5,089 bases of DNA from Actinomycetes bacterium (GCA_023419515.1 JAEZXW010000099.1:1-5089), one strand, 5' to 3'. Positions 1 to 5,089 are shown, counted from the first letter of the stretch. Numbers and translations: made by a program. The notes: generated from the letters alone by a model not told the origin.

Positions 1-2
1 TC

Positions 3-1082
3 AAGAGGGGGACGGGTCGTGTACTTGGATCATATGATGAGCCCGATGTGGCCTTTTTTACCAAAGCGACCGAAAAAGCGGCAGCTGATTGGGCGTATAA
101 GCATCGGGTGGAGACGGGCGTCGGTACCGAAAACCCGCTCATGACCGATGCCTATTACGTGCCAGCCCAGACGGGCGACAAGATTTACGGTGTGCTCGGA
201 GTTTCGTGCATGAGCGATGAGCTTGATACCGATGACCGGGCATTTCTGTCGCTTATGAGCGCTCAGCTTGCCTTGGCACTCGAACATCAACAGGCAAGCC
301 TCAAGCAAAAGGAGCAGCTGCGCAAAGACGAACTTGATGAGACACGACTTGCCTTTGTGCGTGAGATCTCTCACGAGATTCAGTCGCTGCTCGAAGGCGC
401 AGAGGCAAAAGAACCTCAGGAGATGGTGGTAAACGCTCAGGCAGCACATCGTGTGACCCGCGTGATGAGCAAGGCGTTGGCGCGCAAAACGCAGGAAGTC
501 AAGGCGAGTGATGTGGTGCGAGCGGCACTCGAGCGTGCTCGCAAATTTGACCGAACAATCACCGTCGATGCTCAAGCACTTGAGACCGATGTGCCGATCC
601 ACTGTGAGTTTGAGCTTATCGCTGAGGCGCTCGCCTGCTTGGTCATTGATGCGCATCATGCCCTCATGACCCGCCCGGCGCTTGTAGCCGGGGATGAGCT
701 AGGAGAAGTTCTGGCATCGGATGAACTGGGCGAAGCCTCGGTATCGGACGAACAGGAAACGCAGGATGAGCAGGTTGCAGTCGATTCTGCAATCGATTCT
801 GCCGTCGCTCTCGAACAGGCAGCTTGCGCCTCCCTCGACGATCTGCCTGCATCAGATGCACCACCGATACAGTCGAGCCTCATTATGGTCGATTGTAAGG
901 TGACTACAAAAACCGTTGCCTTTGTCGTTCTCGATGAGCGCGAGGCTTATTCGGGGTATGATTCCTGGAACACCATGGAGTTCTACATCGCAAAAACGGT
1001 GGCGGAAGCTCATGGCGGTAAGCTTGAACAGCGCGATCGCTTGGGCGGCGGTGTCGTGACCACGCTCGAGCTTGAGCGCTAA
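3..1082 (+). CDS. KdpD-like sensor protein with degenerate histidine-kinase core (5' end missing)
   Basis: The reading frame is open from the left edge (first full codon at 3) to TAA at 1080-1082, so 359 residues of a longer protein are visible. The GTG at 48 is internal to the homology and is not taken as the start. Nucleotides 60-300 encode a GAF-like domain with the pattern A..W.(8).G.GT...(7).Y.P...G.K.YG.LGV, which resembles the region before the kinase core in KdpD. A charged, probably coiled-coil segment follows (about 290-350). The H-box is recognisable as REISHEIQS, with the histidine at 372-374, but the usual RTPL after it is absent. The second dimerisation helix follows at about 440-500. 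The N-box position (624-653) reads EALACLVIDA without the usual Asn pair. The G1 box (924-968) lacks DxGxG. The G2 stretch keeps AEAHGG but not GLGL. A 63-residue acidic insertion lies at 678-866. With intact kinases, KdpD senses K+ or turgor and phosphorylates KdpE; here that chemistry is doubtful. No response-regulator gene is in the window. The KdpD-like assignment is by eye. Confidence 0.75.
   Translation, partial: KRGTGRVLGSYDEPDVAFFTKATEKAAADWAYKHRVETGVGTENPLMTDAYYVPAQTGDKIYGVLGVSCMSDELDTDDRAFLSLMSAQLALALEHQQASLKQKEQLRKDELDETRLAFVREISHEIQSLLEGAEAKEPQEMVVNAQAAHRVTRVMSKALARKTQEVKASDVVRAALERARKFDRTITVDAQALETDVPIHCEFELIAEALACLVIDAHHALMTRPALVAGDELGEVLASDELGEASVSDEQETQDEQVAVDSAIDSAVALEQAACASLDDLPASDAPPIQSSLIMVDCKVTTKTVAFVVLDEREAYSGYDSWNTMEFYIAKTVAEAHGGKLEQRDRLGGGVVTTLELER
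693..773 (+). repeat. Three 27-base imperfect tandem repeats in the acidic insertion
   Basis: Three consecutive 27-base units (693-719, 720-746, 747-773) encode the nonapeptides DELGEVLAS, DELGEASVS and DEQETQDEQ in frame. The first two are clearly similar at DNA level (GATGAGCTAGGAGAA against GATGAACTGGGCGAA); the third keeps only the leading Asp-Glu and acidic character. A separate 12-base duplication follows at 781-804 (TCGATTCTGC twice), encoding DSAI/DSAV. The pattern suggests that the insertion grew by in-frame duplication. Confidence 0.65.
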
Positions 1083-1093
1083 CTGAGCGCTCA
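1073..1093 (+). other. Stem-loop over the stop codon of the KdpD-like gene
   Basis: TGAGCGCT (1073-1080) is the exact reverse complement of AGCGCTCA (1086-1093), giving an 8-bp stem with the 5-base loop AACTG. The TAA stop lies at the end of the left arm and the start of the loop. No run of T follows, so it is not a classical intrinsic terminator; it could protect the 3' end of the transcript, weakly terminate, or be chance. The rest of the 121-base gap to the next gene shows no convincing promoter. Confidence 0.35.
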
Positions 1094-1203
1094 TTGAGCG
1101 TCCAAACGGGATCGCATGTTTAGGCTGGGTGTACTCAACAATCGTCGGTGATTATCGGCATGAGATCTTTTAAGACAAAGCAACAACCACGAAAGGTAGC
1201 GAT

Positions 1204-1842
1204 ATGGCAGAGGCAGCATTCAGGGGAAGCATCGGATCGGGTAAAGGCTCAGGCATCGTGCGCGAGGATCGTGGCAGATCGCTGCTTACCTTTCCTGCCA
1301 ACTACACCGTGATTGATATCGAAACCACTGGCCTTGATCCGTGGCAAGATGAGCTGCTCGAAATCGCGGCACTCAAGGTGCGCGACCATCAAGAGGCTGA
1401 ACGTTTTGAGATTTTGATCAACCCGTTTAAGCGCATCAGCGATGAAGTGGTCGAGATTACGGGTATTACGAATGAGCTTGTTGCTGATGCCCCCAAGTTT
1501 GCTGATGTGCGCGAGGATTTCTTGGCGTTTATCGGCGATGACATCCTCGTTGGCCACAACGTCAACTTCGACATTAGCTTCTTGTATGAGAAGTGCTATT
1601 CGCTCACGAGCAGCGGTATCACCAACGACTCAATCGATACGATGCGCCACGCCAAGCGCTTGTTGCCAGAGCTTGAACAATATCGTCTTGAAAACCTCTG
1701 CCAAAAACTTGAGATCGTGAACCCTGGGGCGCATCGCGCGATGAATGACGTGCTCACGACCTTCCACGTGTTTGAGGCAATGCGCAAGCTTGACGGTAGT
1801 GGCAGTGAGGCAGATGAGCCTAAGCAAATGTCGCTGTTTTAA
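1204..1842 (+). CDS. DnaQ-like DEDDh 3'-5' exonuclease (epsilon-type) with C-terminal clamp-binding motif
   Basis: The 212-residue protein is a single exonuclease domain of the type used for proofreading by DNA polymerase III epsilon and by related repair nucleases; it removes nucleotides from DNA 3' ends with two metal ions. All three exo motifs are present: Exo I VIDIETTGLD (D38, E40), Exo II VGHNVNFDISFL (D123) and Exo III HRAMND (H177, D182), which makes it DEDDh. About 30 residues precede the first strand and are Gly/Ser/Arg-rich, so probably flexible. The protein ends in KQMSLF, and QMSLF fits the beta-clamp-binding consensus QL[S/D]LF. The ATG at 1204 is chosen because GAAAGG at 1191-1196 gives a plausible ribosome site 7 bases upstream. 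The gene follows the KdpD-like gene by 121 bases and ends against the convergent DedA gene. It is much shorter than PolC or DinG fusions, so it is a stand-alone nuclease. Whether it is the replicative proofreader or a repair exonuclease cannot be decided here. Confidence 0.93.
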   Translation: MAEAAFRGSIGSGKGSGIVREDRGRSLLTFPANYTVIDIETTGLDPWQDELLEIAALKVRDHQEAERFEILINPFKRISDEVVEITGITNELVADAPKFADVREDFLAFIGDDILVGHNVNFDISFLYEKCYSLTSSGITNDSIDTMRHAKRLLPELEQYRLENLCQKLEIVNPGAHRAMNDVLTTFHVFEAMRKLDGSGSEADEPKQMSLF

Positions 1843-2486
1843 TCGTCAGTGCGCTGCTCGCCAACCTGCTCAATACGAGGCTTGAGTACCTTTTTAGCGA
1901 CGATATATACCGCAATTAAAAAGAGAATTACAAACAGGCCAAGCATGATGCTCGAGAAGGCATCAAAAGCATCAGCGACCTGCTCCCAGGCAGCGCCAAA
2001 GAAAAAGCCAAGGCTGCACAGCAGCGTGTTCCAGATGAGCGATCCCAAAAATGTATAGATGCTAAAAAGTCCAAGGTTCATCTTTGCCGTGCCCGCAGGG
2101 ATTGAAATGATGCTGCGCACGATGGGGATAAAGCGGCAGAAAAAGACAGTGAGCGTGCCTTTTGTGGCAAACCAGCCAACTGCAACCGTGATGTCTTTTG
2201 GCCTAAATCCCAGAGCACGAACGGGCTTGCTATCAAAAAGCGCGCGCAGACGCTCTTCGCTCAAAATGCGGCCAAGCCCATAGAGCACGTAAGCACCAAG
2301 GAGGCTTGCAATACTGGCGGTGAGAATAACGAGTGGTAAGCTCAATCCCGCACTTTTGGCCATAAAACCGCCAAAGGTGAGAATGATCTCGCTTGGGATG
2401 GGCGGAAACACGTTTTCGAGCACAATGAGGATCAAAACGGCAAGGTAGCCGTAAGAGTTCATAAACTGCAAGATGAAATCATGCAT
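1839..2486 (-). CDS. DedA-family integral membrane protein (SNARE-associated/VTT domain)
   Basis: The 215-residue protein has the DedA (PF09335) hallmarks in order: a first hydrophobic segment ending in LENVFPPIPSEIIL (residues 23-36, with E24 and E33), a second hydrophobic stretch with LGAYVLYGLGR (63-73), FATKG (106-110), the signature CRFIPIVRSIISIPAG (117-132, with R118 and R124), then WN and a final transmembrane helix (about 179-197) with a charged cytoplasmic tail. In characterised members the acidic pair near the first re-entrant hairpin and the two arginines six apart are essential, and both pairs are present here. DedA proteins act in the inner membrane in lipid or undecaprenyl-phosphate recycling and membrane homeostasis; the substrate here is inferred only at family level. 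The ATG at 2486 is preferred over an in-frame TTG at 2516, since the extra ten residues (KRTRKQ-type) are outside the family fold, but neither start has a strong ribosome site. Transcription probably starts from the shared promoter near 2541. Confidence 0.93.
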   Translation of the reverse strand: MHDFILQFMNSYGYLAVLILIVLENVFPPIPSEIILTFGGFMAKSAGLSLPLVILTASIASLLGAYVLYGLGRILSEERLRALFDSKPVRALGFRPKDITVAVGWFATKGTLTVFFCRFIPIVRSIISIPAGTAKMNLGLFSIYTFLGSLIWNTLLCSLGFFFGAAWEQVADAFDAFSSIMLGLFVILFLIAVYIVAKKVLKPRIEQVGEQRTDD

Positions 2487-2537
2487 AAGTAGATTCTGCT
2501 TTCGTGTACGCTTCAAAAGTCATGAGCTTGCGAGGTG

Positions 2538-2544
2538 TATTATA
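2538..2544. promoter_or_regulatory. Symmetric -10 element shared by divergent DedA and PHP genes
   Basis: TATTATA reads TATTAT on the + strand (2538-2543, 5 of 6 to TATAAT) and exactly TATAAT on the - strand (2544-2539). It lies in the 78-base gap between the two divergent starts. Predicted transcription starts would be near 2550 (+), leaving a leader of about 15 bases before the PHP start, and near 2532 (-), leaving about 45 bases before the DedA start. I find no good -35 hexamer at 16-18 bases on either side, so the call rests on the -10 and its position. Confidence 0.5.
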
Positions 2545-2552
2545 GGATGATG

Positions 2553-2558
2553 AGGAGG
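2553..2558 (+). promoter_or_regulatory. Ribosome binding site of the PHP gene
   Basis: AGGAGG is a perfect Shine-Dalgarno core six bases before the ATG at 2565. It decides the start: an in-frame GTG at 2535 would add ten residues but would place this site and the likely -10 element inside the coding region. Confidence 0.85.
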
Positions 2559-2564
2559 CAGACC

Positions 2565-3443
2565 ATGTATGATCTTCATACCCACACAACGCGATCCGAC
2601 AGCACCCTAAGCCTTGCCGAGCTTATTGGCGAGGCGCGCGTCGCTGGCTTGCATGGACTTGCGGTCTGCGATCACGACACCCTGATTGGCGTCCCCGACC
2701 TGATTTCTGCCAAGCAGGAGTGGAGTTCAGGCGAGGCGGGCGCAAGTTTGCACGAGACGAGCCCAGGCTCCGCCGAACTCGTCATCATCCCAGGACTCGA
2801 GGTTTCTTCGATTGCCCCTGATCAAGAAACCCGCGTACATGTGCTCGTCTACGGCTCACATCTGATCAGCCCTGAGAGTGCGCTTGCCAAGCTTATGAAC
2901 AAAACCATCGAAGCACGAAACGAGATTGCTTTTTATAACGTGACCCGCATGGAGCGCGATGGTCTCGATATCACATGGGATCGGGTCAAGCAAATCGCTG
3001 GTAACAGTGCGTGTGTGTATAAGCAGCACATTGCCGAGGCGCTTTCGGGCAAGACCTACGGTCACCCTGATTATCAGCGTGTCTATCGAGCCTACGTTAG
3101 CTCTGGCTGTCCCTATGCCTGTCAGGTGGCGTACCCCGATGCCTGTGAGGTGGTTGAAGCAGCAGCCAAGACCCAGGCAGTAGTGGTGCTCGCTCATCCG
3201 GGGCAGTCGCGTAACTTTCATTTCGCACCTGCCCTCGTTGAGGCGGGCTTGCAGGGCATCGAGCTCAATCATCCTGATCACAATGAGGATGATCGAGTCT
3301 TAGTGCAGCAGCTTGCCAGCCAATATGGGCTGCTCATGACCGGTGGATCTGATTACCATGGAGCAAACTCGCCAACACGCAGTATTGGCTGCTGTGTAGC
3401 TTCGCACGAAGGCTTTGAGGAGATCATCCATCGTGTTGGTTAA
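2565..3443 (+). CDS. PHP-domain metal-dependent phosphoesterase (YciV/TrpH-like)
   Basis: The 292-residue protein begins directly with the first PHP motif, DLHTHTTRSDSTLS (H5, H7, D12). It then shows CDHDT (D36, H37), IPGLEVSS (E79), RVHVLVYG (H92), KQHIAEAL (H155), VLAHPG (H211), ELNHPDHN (H236, H239) and GGSDYHG (D263, H265). This is the complete set of metal ligands expected for a three-metal PHP phosphoesterase. Length and motif spacing fit the YciV/TrpH group, whose studied members hydrolyse 3',5'-nucleoside bisphosphates or act as 5'-3' exoribonucleases on short RNAs and rRNA 5' ends; it would act in the cytosol. A Ser/Gly/Glu-rich segment at about residues 52-70, between the second and third motifs, looks longer than usual for the family. 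It is not a histidinol-phosphatase or polymerase PHP domain by context: it is stand-alone and lacks polymerase sequence. It has its own strong ribosome site and probably shares a promoter region with the divergent DedA gene. The exact substrate is not determinable from sequence. Confidence 0.93.
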   Translation: MYDLHTHTTRSDSTLSLAELIGEARVAGLHGLAVCDHDTLIGVPDLISAKQEWSSGEAGASLHETSPGSAELVIIPGLEVSSIAPDQETRVHVLVYGSHLISPESALAKLMNKTIEARNEIAFYNVTRMERDGLDITWDRVKQIAGNSACVYKQHIAEALSGKTYGHPDYQRVYRAYVSSGCPYACQVAYPDACEVVEAAAKTQAVVVLAHPGQSRNFHFAPALVEAGLQGIELNHPDHNEDDRVLVQQLASQYGLLMTGGSDYHGANSPTRSIGCCVASHEGFEEIIHRVG

Positions 3444-3453
3444 GAAACTAACC
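3438..3453 (+). other. Short stem-loop over the stop codon of the PHP gene
   Basis: GGTTA (3438-3442) pairs with TAACC (3449-3453) around a six-base loop; the TAA stop (3441-3443) lies at the loop side of the left arm. The stem is only 5 bp and no T run follows, so it is a weak candidate 3'-end structure rather than a terminator. Confidence 0.2.
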
Positions 3454-3613
3454 GCAAAACCTTGACGCAGGCTTACCACTGACTGACCGAAATCTTACCG
3501 ATGACTTTACCGTTGGCCTATCGCCAGTGAACACAAACCTAAAAGCAGCCTTACCGCTCGCTGACACCGATGTATCAACAAACTGACGATGAGAAAAGCG
3601 CAGGAGACGCACT
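3444..3613 (+). other. 170-base intergenic region upstream of dnaX
   Basis: No gene is supported here. The stretch contains CTTACC three times in direct orientation (3472, 3494, 3550), each followed within a few bases by a TGAC or similar. A TTGACG (3462-3467) could be a -35 element but has no -10-like hexamer at the right distance, and a weak TATCAA (3573-3578) has no good -35. A promoter for dnaX is expected in this interval but I cannot place it. Confidence 0.5.
3602..3607 (+). promoter_or_regulatory. Ribosome binding site of dnaX
   Basis: AGGAGA lies six bases before the ATG at 3614. It fixes the dnaX start, which also begins exactly at the conserved N-terminus of the family (LYRDYRPETFAEVVGQ). 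Confidence 0.85.
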
Positions 3614-5089
3614 ATGAGCCGATCACTCTACCGAGACTATCGACCAGAAACATTTGCCGAGGTTGTTGGCCAGGAGCATGTTGTGCAAACTTTGAGCCAC
3701 GCGATTGGTGAGGCGCGAGTCTCGCATGCGTATTTATTTTGCGGTCCGCGTGGTACCGGCAAGACCACGATGGCGCGTCTACTCGCTAAGGCAATGCTTT
3801 GCAAGTCGCCAATCGAAGGCAGGCTTCCTGATGGCGAGTGCGAGGCATGCCAAAAGGTTGCGAGCGGTACCCATCCCGATGTCTATGAGCTTGACGCCGC
3901 AAGCCGAACGGGCGTCGATAACGTTCGTGATGAGATCATCAATCGCATCGCCTTTGCTCCAACTGAGGCGCCATACAAGATTTATATCATCGACGAAGTT
4001 CACATGCTCACGACAGCAGCATTTAACGCCTTGCTCAAGACCCTTGAGGAGCCACCTGCGCACGTGATTTTTGTGCTTTGCACGACCGATGCGCACAAGG
4101 TTCCCGAGACCATCGTAAGCCGCTGTCAACGCTTTGATTTTCACCGCATTTCAAAAGACGACGTCAAAAAACACCTTGAGCGCGTGTGTACGCAGGAGGG
4201 TTTTGATTTTGATGCCGAGGCACTTGAGCTCATTGCCCGTCATGCCCGTGGCGGTATGCGTGATGCGCTTTCACTCCTCGAGCAACTTTCGATCTTTGGT
4301 CAGCAGAACATTACATTGGTCGACGCCCGCGCTCTTTTGGGCGAGGTTGGCGAGAGCGCGCTGAGTGAAATTGTTGGTATCTTGGGTCGTCGCGATACGC
4401 CGGGAGCCTTAGCTTGGCTTGCCGATTTTTGTGAACAGGGTACCGATCTTATGCGCCTCATGCAGGATTTGGCAGCTTATCTGCGCGACATGATGGTGGT
4501 TGCACTAGCTGGTGCCAAAGAGGGTGTCGTGAGTGCTGAGGGCGAGGAGCTTGATCGCTTGATGCAAGATACCGAGGCCTTTGGTGGCATCGATCGCTTG
4601 CGCTTTTCGCTCGAGGAAGTCGCTCAGACCATGCGCGACATGCGCACTATGACTGACCAGCGCCTATGCGTTGAGCTGGCCTTTATGAAGATTGCTCGCC
4701 CAAGCCAAGAGGCCTCGCTTGCTGCGCTGCTTGCTCGAGTTGAGATTCTCGAGGATAGATTACGAAACGACGAGGTGGCGGTTGTGTCGCAGGAGGTTTC
4801 GCGTTCTGTGGTGGAGCAAGCCCAGCCCGCGGTAACATCGGCTGCGGCAAAGCCAGCTGTGCCGCAGCCAAAAGTTCAGCAGCCAGTAGCATCGCAGCAG
4901 TCTCAGGTATCGAGGCCAGCAGCAACGAAGGTAGTTCAGCAACCTCAAGCGTCACAGCATTCAGCAGCACAGCAGCCAGCGGCGGCATCAAAGCCTGCCG
5001 CTCAGGCTCAAACACTTGATCAATCACCAGCACCACAGGCTCAAACGACATCAAGTACTTCCATTTCACACGGCGAGATGGTGCAGGGC
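3614..5089 (+). CDS. dnaX: DNA polymerase III clamp loader subunit gamma/tau (3' end missing)
   Basis: The frame is open from ATG 3614 to the right edge, giving 492 residues. DnaX is the ATPase subunit of the clamp loader that opens the beta clamp and places it on primed DNA; tau also ties polymerase cores to the helicase. The AAA+ core is complete: LYRDYRPETFAEVVGQ at the N-terminus, Walker A GPRGTGKT (44-51), DELDAAS-type strand (92-97), Walker B IIDEVHM (125-131), TLEEPP (143-148), sensor 1 around CTTD (156-159), the SRC arginine finger (R170) and sensor 2 GGMRDAL (R216). The zinc module reads C63-x9-D73-x2-C76-x2-C79, so the second of four usual cysteines is Asp. The collar domain III covers about 235-365. 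From about residue 390 to 480 the chain is a Gln/Ala/Pro/Ser linker, followed by the first residues of what may be the C-terminal tau domain. The protein is longer than the core gamma form already. Family members are often followed by ybaB and recR, which would lie outside the window. Confidence 0.97.
   Translation, partial: MSRSLYRDYRPETFAEVVGQEHVVQTLSHAIGEARVSHAYLFCGPRGTGKTTMARLLAKAMLCKSPIEGRLPDGECEACQKVASGTHPDVYELDAASRTGVDNVRDEIINRIAFAPTEAPYKIYIIDEVHMLTTAAFNALLKTLEEPPAHVIFVLCTTDAHKVPETIVSRCQRFDFHRISKDDVKKHLERVCTQEGFDFDAEALELIARHARGGMRDALSLLEQLSIFGQQNITLVDARALLGEVGESALSEIVGILGRRDTPGALAWLADFCEQGTDLMRLMQDLAAYLRDMMVVALAGAKEGVVSAEGEELDRLMQDTEAFGGIDRLRFSLEEVAQTMRDMRTMTDQRLCVELAFMKIARPSQEASLAALLARVEILEDRLRNDEVAVVSQEVSRSVVEQAQPAVTSAAAKPAVPQPKVQQPVASQQSQVSRPAATKVVQQPQASQHSAAQQPAAASKPAAQAQTLDQSPAPQAQTTSSTSISHGEMVQG
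4784..5053 (+). repeat. Low-complexity Gln/Ala/Pro/Ser linker of DnaX
   Basis: From about residue 391 to 480 the DnaX chain consists mostly of Gln, Ala, Pro, Ser and Val, with repeated QQP and QPxA steps encoded by recurring CAGCAGCCA-like DNA. It corresponds to the flexible linker between the clamp-loader core and the C-terminal part of tau. The unit is too irregular to define a tandem repeat, but the segment is prone to length change. Confidence 0.7.

Noticed and set aside
360..375. CGTGAGA-TC-TCTCACG inverted repeat in the KdpD-like gene
   Set aside because: It lies in the codons of the H-box and is only 7 bp per arm; no reason to treat it as an operator.
30..659. 209-residue open frame on the - strand opposite the KdpD-like gene
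   Set aside because: It has no recognisable motif and lies antisense to a frame with clear GAF and kinase-like signatures; it reflects codon composition.
2487..2516. TTG start adding ten residues to the DedA protein
   Set aside because: The extension is basic and outside the family fold, and there is no ribosome site before the TTG.
2484..2523. Short leader-peptide frame (ATG at 2523 on the - strand, 14 codons) whose TGA overlaps the DedA ATG
   Set aside because: It has no ribosome site, and no regulatory codon pattern is visible, so translational coupling would be speculation.
3501..3530. Nine-codon open frame (MTLPLAYRQ) before dnaX
   Set aside because: No ribosome site precedes it and it is too short to separate from chance.
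3444..3613. Possible SRP (4.5S/scRNA) gene next to dnaX, as in some Gram-positive bacteria
   Set aside because: Only an AAAGCAGCC fragment resembles the conserved SRP loop; the partner GTCAGG-like strand and a closing stem are missing.
4160..4180. C-AAAAAA-C run in dnaX as a programmed frameshift site
   Set aside because: The reading phase (AAA AAA CAC preceded by GTC) does not fit the A-AAA-AAG type, and a product cut near residue 186 would lose the AAA+ lid and collar, unlike gamma.
4683..5069. 128-residue Leu/Ala/Pro-rich open frame on the - strand within dnaX
   Set aside because: It is the antisense shadow of the low-complexity CAG/GCA-rich linker and has no ribosome site or family motif.

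Overview
The window holds five protein-coding genes in moderately GC-rich DNA (a little above 50% by eye), densely packed as in a bacterial chromosome. Gene content and protein style (a DnaX with an actinobacterial-looking AAA+ core, a KdpD-like sensor fragment, a stand-alone DnaQ-type exonuclease) suggest an actinobacterium, most likely of the class Coriobacteriia. That placement rests on remembered family features, not on a search, and is tentative.

Layout. Positions 3-1082 (+) are the 3' part of a KdpD-like sensor protein whose 5' end lies outside the window. Its GAF-like domain is well preserved, but its histidine-kinase core is strongly eroded and carries an acidic repeat-bearing insertion. 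Positions 1204-1842 (+) encode a DnaQ/epsilon-type 3'-5' exonuclease whose last five residues match the beta-clamp-binding pentapeptide. Its stop codon overlaps the stop codon of a convergent DedA-family membrane protein gene at 1839-2486 (-). The DedA gene and a PHP-domain phosphoesterase gene at 2565-3443 (+) diverge from a 78-base gap containing a symmetric TATTATA that can serve as a -10 element on both strands. After a 170-base gap, dnaX (clamp loader gamma/tau subunit) begins at 3614 and runs off the right edge inside its low-complexity linker.

How the genes may work together. dnaX and the exonuclease belong to replication or repair and would meet at the sliding clamp. The PHP protein is probably a nucleotide or RNA phosphoesterase of the YciV/TrpH type. 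The DedA protein is probably a lipid or undecaprenyl-phosphate carrier of the envelope. The KdpD-like protein would sense a cytoplasmic or membrane signal but looks unable to signal by normal ATP-dependent histidine phosphorylation. Only neighbourhood links these genes; they do not form one operon, because the DedA gene runs the other way in the middle. I see no tRNA, rRNA, CRISPR array, insertion sequence or phage feature. The most unusual items are the degenerate kinase, the symmetric shared -10 element, the C-terminal clamp motif, and a zinc-site cysteine replaced by aspartate in DnaX.
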